DNA of 8,436 nucleotides, taken from Nostoc sp. CHAB 5715. Lineage in GTDB: Bacteria; Cyanobacteriota; Cyanobacteriia; Cyanobacteriales; Nostocaceae. A model generated the notes under the pieces. That model did not search any database and was not told the DNA's origin. It was given only the letters and a program-made list of their open reading frames with translations. This document shows, piece after piece, positions 1 to 6,762 of the stretch; within the stretch, counting starts at the first letter, position 1; the number at the start of each line of letters is the position of its first letter. Location of the stretch: assembly GCF_020829685.1 (NCBI RefSeq), contig NZ_JAIVFR010000235.1, forward strand, positions 1 to 8,436, read 5' to 3'. A program made the translations under genes and the position numbers.

Positions 1-483
1 CTGTCTTTCCTGGATGGTGTTTTGGAGATCCGAAGAATGCCTGGAGAACCCCACGAAACTGTTAAGAAGAGAATTGCCGCATTATTAGAACTTTACCTGC
101 TCATGGCAGGGTTTGACTTTACTCCAACTGGGTCAATGACCTTAGAAAGTGAATCGGGTGCTGTCAAGCGAGAGGCGGATGAATCTTATAAACTTGCCCC
201 TGGTCGAGTGCGTCCCGATTTAGCGATTGAGGTGGTGTTTACCAGTGGCGGTATCAACAAACTCGAGGCATACAAGCGGCTGTTGATTCCAGAAGTGTGG
301 TTCTGGGAAGATGGCGTATTAGAAGTTTATCACCTGCGTCAAGAGGGCAACGCGCTTCACTATGAAAGGGTTTTCAGTAGTGAAGAGGTCAAAGGAATTG
401 ATTTGGATTTGTTGTTACGCTGCATTAATATGGTGAATCATGTTGACGCCATCAAAACTTTTCAGCAGGCGCTTCAGAAATAG
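1..483 (+). CDS. Uma2-family (DUF820) PD-(D/E)XK nuclease-like protein, 5' truncated by window edge
   Basis: The reading frame is open from base 1 to the TAG at 481-483, giving 160 visible codons. It begins inside the family's L-D-G-V-L-E segment, so the true start lies left of the window; the TTG at 22 is not a credible start because homologous sequence lies upstream of it. Visible family hallmarks are M-P-G-E-P-H-E near the beginning, A-D-E-S-Y (about bases 175-189), R-P-D-L-A-I-E-V (211-234; the D at 217-219 is the putative metal-binding aspartate of the nuclease fold), T-S-G-G-I-N-K-L, and P-E-V-W-F-W-E-D-G. Full-length members have roughly 190-230 residues, so about three quarters is present and looks intact. 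Uma2 proteins are greatly expanded in cyanobacteria and have a restriction-endonuclease-like fold, but their biological role is not established. It has no evident link to the pilus cluster downstream. Confidence 0.85.
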   Translation: MSFLDGVLEIRRMPGEPHETVKKRIAALLELYLLMAGFDFTPTGSMTLESESGAVKREADESYKLAPGRVRPDLAIEVVFTSGGINKLEAYKRLLIPEVWFWEDGVLEVYHLRQEGNALHYERVFSSEEVKGIDLDLLLRCINMVNHVDAIKTFQQALQK

Positions 484-811
484 CTGGTAATTTCTGCTAA
501 ACCTAATAATCTCAAAAATTTGGTTAAAAAGATTGAGGCGATCGCTTAATCAAACTAATCCTTACCGAAGCTACTATTTTTCGCCCGTGTAAAGTGGTGC
601 GCGTAGGCGTATCCCACCGCAGGCATGGCACGAATCGACGGATGCAAAAAACCTAAATTTGATAAACCGCAACTTGTACTAAATATTTTCACGCAATTTG
701 CTTTTAGGGATCCAAATTACGTGGTTTTGCGGTCGTTATTGTAGCATTTAATAGCTAATCTAAAAAAAGGCACTGAGACAAGACAACGCTGACTAATTAG
801 TTAACTCCTTT
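484..811. other. Non-coding gap before the pilus cluster
   Basis: This 328-base stretch is AT-rich and has no convincing open reading frame on either strand. It contains one HIP1 octamer (538-545) and a degraded interspersed repeat (601-629). The second half (about 650-811) should hold the promoter for the pilin genes. I could not pick out a confident -35/-10 pair: TTGCGG at 727-732 followed by TAATAG at 749-754 is only a weak match. Confidence 0.6.
601..629. repeat. Degraded cyanobacterial interspersed repeat
   Basis: The stretch begins GCGTAGGCGTA and ends CCGCAGGCATGGC. It resembles the GC-rich element (GCGTAGGCGTAGCCC... GCCGCAGGCATCGC) that I recall as very common between genes in Nostoc-type genomes, with a few substitutions. 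It stands out as a GC-rich island in AT-rich surroundings. Identification is from memory of the family, not from a search. Confidence 0.5.
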
Positions 812-1306
812 ATGCTTTACCGTTTAGCGTTAACCTCTAGCCTAGTGCTGGCAAGTGCATTTAGCGTGCAGGCATTCGCTCTAGATCAAGCTGTGCTAGC
901 TCAAAGTGCAGATGTTCCTTTCAGTGGAATAGTTCCAGTTGAAGCTACCTTTAGTCCTCCTGCCCCTGGCACTGCTGAACCAACTATTTCTAGCGGTTCT
1001 GGTGGAATTCCAACAAAGTTTGAATCACAAACTCCTGCCACAATCGGTGTGCAAACCAGCACATCTGCCACCATCTCTGTTTCGCCCCCCAGGCTTGTAT
1101 CTGGGCCTAGTGCCGATCCATCTGGGACAACGCACATTGGGTTTTTAAAATTTGGTTCGACCAACCTTCGCAGTGATGTTAGCAGTGGGAGTGGAATTTT
1201 GCCGCCAGGTAACACCAATTTAGAGGTGGGTTTATTCGTAGAGCGACCAGTAGCATTTACGCCGGGAACTTATACCTACGTTGTTACCTTAACCATCGCA
1301 CCATAA
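812..1306 (+). CDS. Secreted SCPU/CsuA/B-like pilin candidate 1, cysteine-free
   Basis: This is a predicted exported protein of 164 residues, probably a structural subunit of a chaperone-usher fibre. It has a hydrophobic N-terminal signal peptide (residues 5-22); cleavage is possible after V-L-A (residue 30), leaving a mature start of Q-S-A-D-V-P-F. That start matches the mature start of the next gene product (Q-T-A-D-V-P-F), and both proteins end in P-G-x-Y-x-Y-V-x-T-L-T-I-x-P, the final beta-strand pattern of the spore coat U domain. The segment A-D-V-P-F-S-G-I-V-P is a plausible N-terminal donor strand. Unlike the neighbour, it contains no cysteine at all. ATG 812 is the first start after an in-frame stop at 794-796, but there is no clear Shine-Dalgarno sequence. 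The next gene begins 41 bases downstream, so the two are probably co-transcribed. It could be a minor or tip subunit rather than the main pilin. Confidence 0.75.
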   Translation: MLYRLALTSSLVLASAFSVQAFALDQAVLAQSADVPFSGIVPVEATFSPPAPGTAEPTISSGSGGIPTKFESQTPATIGVQTSTSATISVSPPRLVSGPSADPSGTTHIGFLKFGSTNLRSDVSSGSGILPPGNTNLEVGLFVERPVAFTPGTYTYVVTLTIAP

Positions 1307-1332
1307 CTGTTTTCTCCAACCCTTATTTATTT

Positions 1333-1340
1333 GAGAAGGA
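1333..1340 (+). promoter_or_regulatory. Strong Shine-Dalgarno for pilin candidate 2
   Basis: GAGAAGGA lies 7 bases before ATG 1348. It is the best ribosome binding site in the cluster, while the first pilin has none visible. This fits strong translation of the second subunit. Confidence 0.65.
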
Positions 1341-1347
1341 TTTAAAA

Positions 1348-1821
1348 ATGATTCGTCGTTCTTTATTAACCGCTGCTTTGATAATTGTTGGTTCTACTGC
1401 TCTTGCACCCAAAACAATGGCACAAACTGCTGATGTTCCGTTTACAGCAAATGTCGGTGGTGTCTGCAACTTCGATCAAATTATCCCTGGTAGATTGGGA
1501 CTCAACCAACCGACTAACGCAACTGCATTAGCGGCAGGGTTTCCTGGAGGGTCATTTGGTAGGGTTGTTGTTAGCTGTAACCAAGGTGCCAGAGTAAGTA
1601 TATCTCAGCCGCAGCAGACCGGAGGTTCTGGGTTTACACCTATTTTCTCTGTCGGGGAGATTTATTCACCTTTTGGCGGTACGAATTCTCAAGCTGGTGG
1701 TTTTCTGGGCCTACCTCCTGGTGGCGGTTTGCCCTTAGATATAAATATGGTAGTAGATAAAGGCAGTCCTCTTGTTCCCGGAAACTACAGCTATGTAACA
1801 ACATTGACTATCGTACCATAG
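1348..1821 (+). CDS. Secreted SCPU/CsuA/B-like pilin candidate 2, with cysteine pair
   Basis: A 157-residue predicted exported fibre subunit. The signal peptide spans about residues 1-25 (R-R at 3-4, hydrophobic core, cleavage after T-M-A). The mature protein starts Q-T-A-D-V-P-F-T-A-N-V-G-G-V-C-N-F, where an alternating hydrophobic N-terminal strand leads into the first cysteine (C40). A second cysteine (C77, in V-V-V-S-C-N-Q-G) could form the disulfide typical of chaperone-usher pilins and SCPU-domain proteins. The middle is rich in Gly, Pro and Ser, and the end, P-G-N-Y-S-Y-V-T-T-L-T-I-V-P, is the SCPU terminal strand. A strong Shine-Dalgarno precedes ATG 1348, and a hairpin terminator (1873-1919) follows, so this may be the most abundant product. 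Family assignment rests on motif and context; overall similarity to proteobacterial pilins is low. Confidence 0.8.
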   Translation: MIRRSLLTAALIIVGSTALAPKTMAQTADVPFTANVGGVCNFDQIIPGRLGLNQPTNATALAAGFPGGSFGRVVVSCNQGARVSISQPQQTGGSGFTPIFSVGEIYSPFGGTNSQAGGFLGLPPGGGLPLDINMVVDKGSPLVPGNYSYVTTLTIVP

Positions 1822-1872
1822 TCTAAAATTTTTCCAGTTTACCTTCAGATTGCTTGAGAAAAATAGTTGCTG

Positions 1873-1919
1873 AATATCTTGTCGCTAGAGACTAAATCTT
1901 CAAGCGGCAAGATATTTTT
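1873..1919 (+). terminator. Rho-independent-type terminator after the pilin genes
   Basis: Arms 1873-1886 (AATATCTTGTCGCT) and 1903-1916 (AGCGGCAAGATATT) pair over 14 positions, 13 of them Watson-Crick and one a G-U wobble in RNA. A 16-base loop separates them and the run TTTTT at 1915-1919 follows. The hairpin sits 51 bases after the pilin 2 stop and 83 bases before the chaperone start. It probably ends or attenuates the pilin transcript, lowering chaperone and usher expression relative to the subunits. Confidence 0.75.
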
Positions 1920-2002
1920 CTCATTACCCATAGATAAAATAAGTCTGCTTTTGGGAACTATAAATCAGGAATTAAATTTACAATCCTGCCATAGTTATAA
2001 AT

Positions 2003-2830
2003 ATGCTCAATAAAAATTGGCGCTCTCTAGCTGCTGTTAGTGCTGGTTTATTCGCCCTAGTTTTGTTTCCTGGTGCTGCTAAAGCACAAATGAGCGTTTC
2101 TCCTCTGGTGATTGAAGCTAAGGCGGAACGCGGACAAGCCCAAGGAATGATTACGATTTCCAATACCAGTAAGACCCCTTCTCGGATTCGGATCTATGCT
2201 CAACCTTTCACATATAGCCGCGATGCAGGGTTTCAAACCTTATCCTCTAGTCCCACTGACCTAACAAAATATCTGCAATTCTCACCGCGTGAGTTGACTG
2301 TCAAACCAGGAGAAGTTCGGCGGGTGCGCCTCATCAGTCGTTTGGCTCCTAATTTACCTGACGGGGAATATCGAGCGGTAGTGTTTAATGAAACTCTCAA
2401 TGAATCCAAAGATGCCGCTGGTAATAACGTTACTTTGGTGGCACGAATTGGCGTGACATTCTATGTCAGAAAAGGCAACCTTTCTCCTCAACTAGCAGTT
2501 GATAGTGCCAGCTTTAATCCAGAGCAAAAACAAATTCAAATCTTAGTTCGCAATAGCGGTCAAGCAACTGTTCTCCCCAGTTTAAATTGGACTTTACGCC
2601 AAGGACAAACTGTTGTCAAAACTGGCCAGATAGATGCTAATGCTGTGGTGGCAAATAGCGAGCGCAATTTATTATTAAATTATCCCACGAAAGACCAACC
2701 AACCCTAGCTCCGGGTCAATATCAGCTAAGTGGTGAGTTGTTATGGGGTGAAGACACTAAAAAAAGTAAGTTGCCCTTCAATCTAAATATTACTATTCCC
2801 ACACAAAAGGCTGCATCACAGAAGAAGTAG
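2003..2830 (+). CDS. PapD-like periplasmic pilus chaperone
   Basis: A 275-residue exported protein that should bind unfolded pilin subunits in the periplasm and deliver them to the usher. The signal peptide runs to A-K-A (residue 28), so the mature protein starts Q-M-S-V-S-P-L-V-I-E. The first Ig-like domain (about 30-155) shows the PapD-family pattern: S-V-S-P near the N-terminus, I-T-I-S-N-T-S (50-56), F-S-P-R-E-L-T-V-K-P-G-E-V-R-R-V-R-L (93-110), and D-G-E-Y-R-A-V-V-F-N-E (120-130). A second beta-rich domain (about 160-265) follows, then a short basic tail. Length is slightly above the usual 220-260. ATG 2003 has no good Shine-Dalgarno. The gene lies between the pilins and the usher, as expected for an archaic-type chaperone-usher cluster. 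I could not confirm the canonical subunit-anchoring Arg/Lys pair by eye. Confidence 0.85.
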   Translation: MLNKNWRSLAAVSAGLFALVLFPGAAKAQMSVSPLVIEAKAERGQAQGMITISNTSKTPSRIRIYAQPFTYSRDAGFQTLSSSPTDLTKYLQFSPRELTVKPGEVRRVRLISRLAPNLPDGEYRAVVFNETLNESKDAAGNNVTLVARIGVTFYVRKGNLSPQLAVDSASFNPEQKQIQILVRNSGQATVLPSLNWTLRQGQTVVKTGQIDANAVVANSERNLLLNYPTKDQPTLAPGQYQLSGELLWGEDTKKSKLPFNLNITIPTQKAASQKK

Positions 2831-2840
2831 CTTCTATAAC

Positions 2841-2857
2841 AATTCGTAATTCGTAAT
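2841..2857. repeat. AATTCGT heptamer repeat, two copies
   Basis: Two perfect AATTCGT units (2841-2854) plus a partial third (AAT) lie 10 bases after the chaperone stop. The same heptamer occurs in four copies at 7325-7356. It resembles the short tandemly repeated repetitive sequences (STRRs) of heterocystous cyanobacteria. Confidence 0.7.
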
Positions 2858-2896
2858 ATCGATAATTTTGTTTGGTGCATGGGAATTATATGTTTG

Positions 2897-2923
2897 TAGA
2901 GACGTTGCATTGCAACGTCTCTA
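2897..2923. repeat. Perfect 27-bp palindrome between chaperone and usher, possible terminator
   Basis: The arm TAGAGACGTTGCA (2897-2909) is followed by one central base and its exact reverse complement (2911-2923), then TTTTT at 2924-2928. I recognise this palindrome as a frequent intergenic element in Nostoc-type genomes. The 13-bp stem followed by a T-run could act as an intrinsic terminator or mRNA-stabilising hairpin, which would separate usher expression from that of the chaperone. Confidence 0.8.
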
Positions 2924-2959
2924 TTTTTATAGTAAATTTTACTGAGAAGTTAAAAATTT

Positions 2960-5596
2960 GTGCAACTTCGGTTATTAACTAGTAGAGGCAAATCTCTGCT
3001 GGGCGCCATCGCTCTTATCTGTCAAATTATTATCACTCCAGCTAAGGCAGATACCCCTGCAATTTCCAATCCACAAACGCCTACAACTGCCCAATTAGCT
3101 AAGGATTCCGAATTTAAAGTTTTTCCCGTAGGATTGAATGTAGGCAACCGCAATGTCAATCCTAGCGTTTTGGTGCGTGGTCAAGAAGATGGTTCCCAAC
3201 CAATTGATTTTGCAAATTGGCTGTTACCCTATGATGCTGTAATTCAAGGGTTGAAATTAAATGTCACCACTTTACCAGACGGTCAATTAGAAGTGCGATC
3301 GCCTGGTGTTGTGACTCGCATTGATCCAAAAAAACTTCGCACCGATCCAGAATTAGGATTAGTCTTTAAAATTCAAGATTTACAAACTCTATTTGGCGTA
3401 GCGGCGAAATTTGACATCAATGAATACGCCATTGTTTTGGATGTTCCAGGGCTAGATCAATCTACTGGCAAACTAGTAGAAACAGAAACTCCGATTCAAC
3501 TAGAAGGATTACCACACATTACACCTAAAAAGTTTAATGTTGCAGCAATTGAACAAAAGGTAAATGCTAGCGGTAGTGCTACCAGATCAACAAGTTATAG
3601 AGGTGATTTCCTTGCTGTTGGTAGTGCTTTCGGTGGTTCGTGGTTCATCCGTACCGATCAACCAAATTTACAAAATCAGCAAACTTGGAATATTGCGGAA
3701 GCACAGTTTCTCAGACAAACTAATTCAGCTGATTATTTTGTCGGTTCCCAGCCAACTTTTTGGCAAGCCCAAGGAACAGGGGACTATTGGGGTTTTACAT
3801 CCATTCAACGACAGGGATTTATACCACCTCAACCCTTTGGTGGTTCTTCTGATCCTCGTCAACGTTTACAAGCAGATGCTATTGGACGTACAATTTCTGG
3901 TAAGGCTGAACCAGGTACATTAGTGCGGTTGGTGCAAGGTTTTGGCGATCGCGTGATTGCCGAAATTTTAGTTGATTCTTCTGGCATTTACCGCTTTGAA
4001 AATATTAAAATTCAAAATCAATTTTTGGGTAACAATTATCGCGTCTTGCTGTATCCCCAAGGGCGACTCACCGCACAACCAGAAATTCAAGAGGCTACTT
4101 TTTCTACAGTGCTAGGACAATTACCAGCAGGTGCTTCAGGATTAATCGTTTCTGGTGGGTTACGACGGAATTCTTTGGGAAATCAAAGTCTGTTGGGCAA
4201 CTTTTCTGACTTTCGGGGGGGAATTGCAGGGCGTTGGGGTTTATCGGAAAATCTGACAGTAGGCTTAGGTGGAGTGTACGACGAATCGCCTAGAGCCTTA
4301 GCAGAATTATTTTGGCGTCCGGGAAAGTTACCTTTGCAGGTAGCAGTTTCAGCACTGACGGGTAATAAGTGGGATGTGAACACAGATATTCGCTACAATC
4401 CATCATCCAACTTGAGTGCTGCATTTACTAGCGATCGCTTGTCTAGCCGTTTTAATTTAGATTGGCGAGTTTCTCCTCAATTCACCTTATTCACAACTAC
4501 TGACACTGGTGATGCAACATCTGGCGGAATGCAAATTAACTTGAGTGGGAAAGATGCCTTTACCTTTGCCCGTGTCAGCTTAGATACTAAAAACCGCCTG
4601 CGCTGGAATTTGCTGCAACGTCTCGGTAGACTAGAATTAACGCAACGCGGTAACGAAATTGGCACTTTGTCGGAACTGAGTTACAGCTTGTCTAAAAACC
4701 GCTTTTCTAATAGTGGCAGTTCACTACTGTTAAATTATGAAACACAGAATCAAAATCGCAGCGACAACTTGCTAAGTGTGAGTTGGCGCTATCGTTCACA
4801 ACAACAGGCGATTGATGGTAGTTATCGGTGGGAAGCACAATTAGGTTATGGCATTGGTTCTCAGGGTAGGGGACTACTAGCCACATTATCAACAACAGTT
4901 TTACCCGGTTTGCTATTACGGGTGCGTTATCAAGGTGTATCGCCGATTTCCGATGAAGCAACTTTCAGCATAGATTTAGCTTCTAGCCTGAATCTACAAG
5001 GGGGTATTAGTCCAGGCGATCGCCGTTCTAGTTACTTGCGTACACAAGGCGGACTGCTAATTAAGCCATTTTTTGACCGGAACAATAACGGCAAACAGGA
5101 TGGAGGCGAAGAAGTTTATACAGATAACGCTGATTTATTGTTGACTCTGAACAATAAACCTCTTAAGTCATTTTTACCACAAATCCAGGGCGATCGCACC
5201 TTAGTTCGGATGTCTCCTGGCATTTATCGCCTCGACCTCGATCCAGCAGGTTTACCTCCTGATTGGCAGGCGGCGGTTGAGTCTTCTGCCGTTGATGTGA
5301 TTGCTGGTAGTTACACCCCTGTGATGATTCCGCTAATTCGTTCTTACACGCGATCGGGGGTAGTCACGGATGCTCAAGGTAAAGCGATCGCAGGCGCACG
5401 AGTAGAAGCTATACAACCAGATCAAGGGACTCGGCGTTTTTCTGTTACCAACGGTGCTGGAGTCTATTATTTAGAAGGCTTGGCACAGGGTAAATACACT
5501 CTACAAATCAACGGTAAATCTGCTGGTAGCTTGAAATTGGAAGAGTCTTCTGAACCATTCCAAGAGCTTAATTTGCAACAGCCCTCAATCCCCTAA
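2960..5596 (+). CDS. Usher-like outer-membrane assembly protein
   Basis: An 878-residue exported protein, predicted to form the outer-membrane channel through which the pilin subunits are assembled. The signal peptide ends at A-K-A (30). Residues about 52-165 form an N-terminal periplasmic domain. A beta-barrel pattern of alternating polar and hydrophobic strands runs from about 205 to 680. It is interrupted by an Ig-like plug-type domain (about 305-375; G-R-T-I-S-G-K-A-E-P-G-T-L-V-R-L, then D-S-S-G-I-Y-R-F-E-N-I) and then L-P-A-G at 388-391, as in Csu-type ushers. The C-terminal part has an acidic loop, D-R-N-N-N-G-K-Q-D-G-G-E-E (706-718), resembling SdrD-B-type calcium loops. It ends in a carboxypeptidase-regulatory-like beta-sandwich (about 797-850). 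Its only cysteine is in the signal peptide. GTG 2960 is the first start after an in-frame TAA (2951-2953), with GAGAAG at 2944-2949. It might be auto-annotated only as a carboxypeptidase regulatory-like domain protein. Confidence 0.75.
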   Translation: MQLRLLTSRGKSLLGAIALICQIIITPAKADTPAISNPQTPTTAQLAKDSEFKVFPVGLNVGNRNVNPSVLVRGQEDGSQPIDFANWLLPYDAVIQGLKLNVTTLPDGQLEVRSPGVVTRIDPKKLRTDPELGLVFKIQDLQTLFGVAAKFDINEYAIVLDVPGLDQSTGKLVETETPIQLEGLPHITPKKFNVAAIEQKVNASGSATRSTSYRGDFLAVGSAFGGSWFIRTDQPNLQNQQTWNIAEAQFLRQTNSADYFVGSQPTFWQAQGTGDYWGFTSIQRQGFIPPQPFGGSSDPRQRLQADAIGRTISGKAEPGTLVRLVQGFGDRVIAEILVDSSGIYRFENIKIQNQFLGNNYRVLLYPQGRLTAQPEIQEATFSTVLGQLPAGASGLIVSGGLRRNSLGNQSLLGNFSDFRGGIAGRWGLSENLTVGLGGVYDESPRALAELFWRPGKLPLQVAVSALTGNKWDVNTDIRYNPSSNLSAAFTSDRLSSRFNLDWRVSPQFTLFTTTDTGDATSGGMQINLSGKDAFTFARVSLDTKNRLRWNLLQRLGRLELTQRGNEIGTLSELSYSLSKNRFSNSGSSLLLNYETQNQNRSDNLLSVSWRYRSQQQAIDGSYRWEAQLGYGIGSQGRGLLATLSTTVLPGLLLRVRYQGVSPISDEATFSIDLASSLNLQGGISPGDRRSSYLRTQGGLLIKPFFDRNNNGKQDGGEEVYTDNADLLLTLNNKPLKSFLPQIQGDRTLVRMSPGIYRLDLDPAGLPPDWQAAVESSAVDVIAGSYTPVMIPLIRSYTRSGVVTDAQGKAIAGARVEAIQPDQGTRRFSVTNGAGVYYLEGLAQGKYTLQINGKSAGSLKLEESSEPFQELNLQQPSIP

Positions 5597-5622
5597 CGCG
5601 ATCACGGTACAATCCAGAGGTT

Positions 5623-5868
5623 TTGAATGTGGTAGCAATGGCTTTAGGTTTTGCGATCCTATTAACCCGATTAGGAGAAAAACGTGTTACGGCAATTACA
5701 GTAGAAGTAGGAATTCAAAATGGGACTCTGGCGATCGCTTCTACACCTACGCTGCTGAATACTCCCACAATGGCCATTCCTGGGGCAATTTATGGTCTGC
5801 TAATGTTTGTAACTGGTGCTGGATTTGCTTGGTGGGCTAGTCGTCGCCAAAGCTTGTTGAAAGCATAA
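5623..5868 (+). pseudogene. C-terminal remnant of a bile acid:sodium symporter (SBF/ASBT family) gene
   Basis: The frame encodes about 81 residues matching only the end of SBF-family transporters, which normally have about 290-330. The key motif is E-V-G-I-Q-N-G-T-L-A-I (residues 28-38), equivalent to the conserved E-V-G-x-Q-N sodium-binding stretch of the family. It is followed by P-T-M-A-I-P-G-A-I-Y-G-L-L-M-F and the last membrane helix, F-A-W-W-A-S-R-R. The homologous sequence seems to begin near L-N-V-V-A-M-A-L-G at about 5614-5640. No family-like sequence precedes it, since the usher stop is only 26 bases before the TTG at 5623 and this frame has stops at 5551 and 5569. The ATG at 5638 could also start a product. 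Either the 5' three quarters were deleted or the pilus cluster was joined into the gene. A small functional membrane protein is possible but less likely. Confidence 0.75.
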
Positions 5869-5996
5869 AAGTAGTTTGCCTCATTGCCAAGTCTGGTTGT
5901 CCAGTGGTTGAAAGTATCTCCATACAAGCTACACTTTCATTCCTTTGCTAACTTGTAAAGTGGAATAGGAAGTCGAAGAGAGCATCAAGAACATAC

Positions 5997-6674
5997 ATGT
6001 ACGTACTAATTGGTGGAGCAGGCTTAGTCGGCTTAAGTTTGGCGCAAAAACTGGTAGAACTGGGACATACTGTTGCCGTAATTGACATTGACCCTATCGC
6101 TTGCCGCTATGCCCGTGAACAAGTAGGAGCAATGGCTTTTGAAGGCAGTGCTGTAAGTACAGAAGTATTGTTAGAAGCGGGGATTCGCAAAGCCGGTTCC
6201 TTGGCAGCTGTTCTGAGAAGTGATGCCTTAAACTTGGCAATGGTAACTCTTGCAAAACACTACGGTGTCACCCATATTTTGAGTCGGATGCGCCACCCCG
6301 ATTTTGCCGAACCGTTGCGTATCGCTGGAGCTAACCATATTATCAGTACTGTTGAACTATCAGTTTCAACAATGGTGAATGCCATTGAGTATCCGCAAGT
6401 GGAATCAATGATGCATTTTGAGCAGGGACAGATTGAGGTTCTGAAACTTTCCATCCCCAACAATTGCTATGTTGCTGGTCGTAGCGTTGCCGAAATTGCT
6501 CAGGATTCCCAATTTCCTAGTGGTTCGCTAATTATTGGCTATCAACCCCATCCCCACGAAGATTTGATGATTCCTAACGGTAGTACAATACTAAAACCTC
6601 ATTCAACTGTGCTGATTGTGACTAAACCAGGATCTTTACATCAAGTCATTGATTTTATTGAACAAAAATGTTGA
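5997..6674 (+). CDS. TrkA/KtrA-like RCK protein (NAD-binding TrkA-N plus TrkA-C)
   Basis: A 225-residue cytoplasmic regulatory subunit for a potassium channel or transporter, of the size usual for single-RCK proteins of the KtrA/TrkA type. The Rossmann fold starts at the N-terminus with G-A-G-L-V-G (GxGxxG, residues 7-12), and the acidic D30 and D32 in V-I-D-I-D-P end the second strand, as in NAD(H)-binding RCK domains. The segment S-R-M-R-H-P-D-F-A-E-P-L-R-I-A-G-A (96-112) is also typical. A TrkA-C domain covers about 140-212. ATG 5997 has only a poor Shine-Dalgarno. No membrane partner is adjacent on the same strand; the nearest ion transporter is the antiporter at 7651-8436 on the other strand, so the partner is unknown. 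Confidence 0.88.
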   Translation: MYVLIGGAGLVGLSLAQKLVELGHTVAVIDIDPIACRYAREQVGAMAFEGSAVSTEVLLEAGIRKAGSLAAVLRSDALNLAMVTLAKHYGVTHILSRMRHPDFAEPLRIAGANHIISTVELSVSTMVNAIEYPQVESMMHFEQGQIEVLKLSIPNNCYVAGRSVAEIAQDSQFPSGSLIIGYQPHPHEDLMIPNGSTILKPHSTVLIVTKPGSLHQVIDFIEQKC

Positions 6675-6762
6675 GCGTAGTTCCTAGCTAAACTCTTTAT
6701 TAAGTGGGGTTAGCTACACATTTAACAATTCAAAAATAAAAAAATTGGTGTAAATAGTTTTG

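Noticed and set aside
665..732. Inverted repeat ACCGCAA...TTGCGGT in the gap before pilin 1
   Set aside because: Only 7 matching bases about 50 bases apart, with no extension of the pairing and no flanking duplication.
727..754. Possible promoter (TTGCGG, then TAATAG) upstream of pilin 1
   Set aside because: Only partial matches in an AT-rich region where such matches arise by chance; no transcription start evidence is available.
901..1218. 105-codon open frame on the minus strand opposite pilin 1
   Set aside because: It has no signal peptide, family motif or ribosome binding site and is fully antisense to a better supported gene. It is a by-product of the low-complexity Gly/Pro/Ser coding sequence.
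3564..3923. 119-codon open frame on the + strand inside the usher gene
   Set aside because: It lies in another frame of a clearly coding region, starts without a ribosome binding site and has no recognisable domain.
4183..4961. Several minus-strand open frames opposite the usher
   Set aside because: These are short, motif-free shadows of the barrel-coding sequence.
6685..6716. Inverted repeat TAGCTAA...TTAGCTA after the RCK gene as a terminator
   Set aside because: The stem is only 7 AT-rich base pairs with an 18-base loop, and no T-run follows, so termination is not supported.
6760..6762. TTG as start codon of the DUF3124 gene
   Set aside because: It is directly followed by ATG at 6763, which gives a normal lipoprotein signal peptide and needs no rare start.
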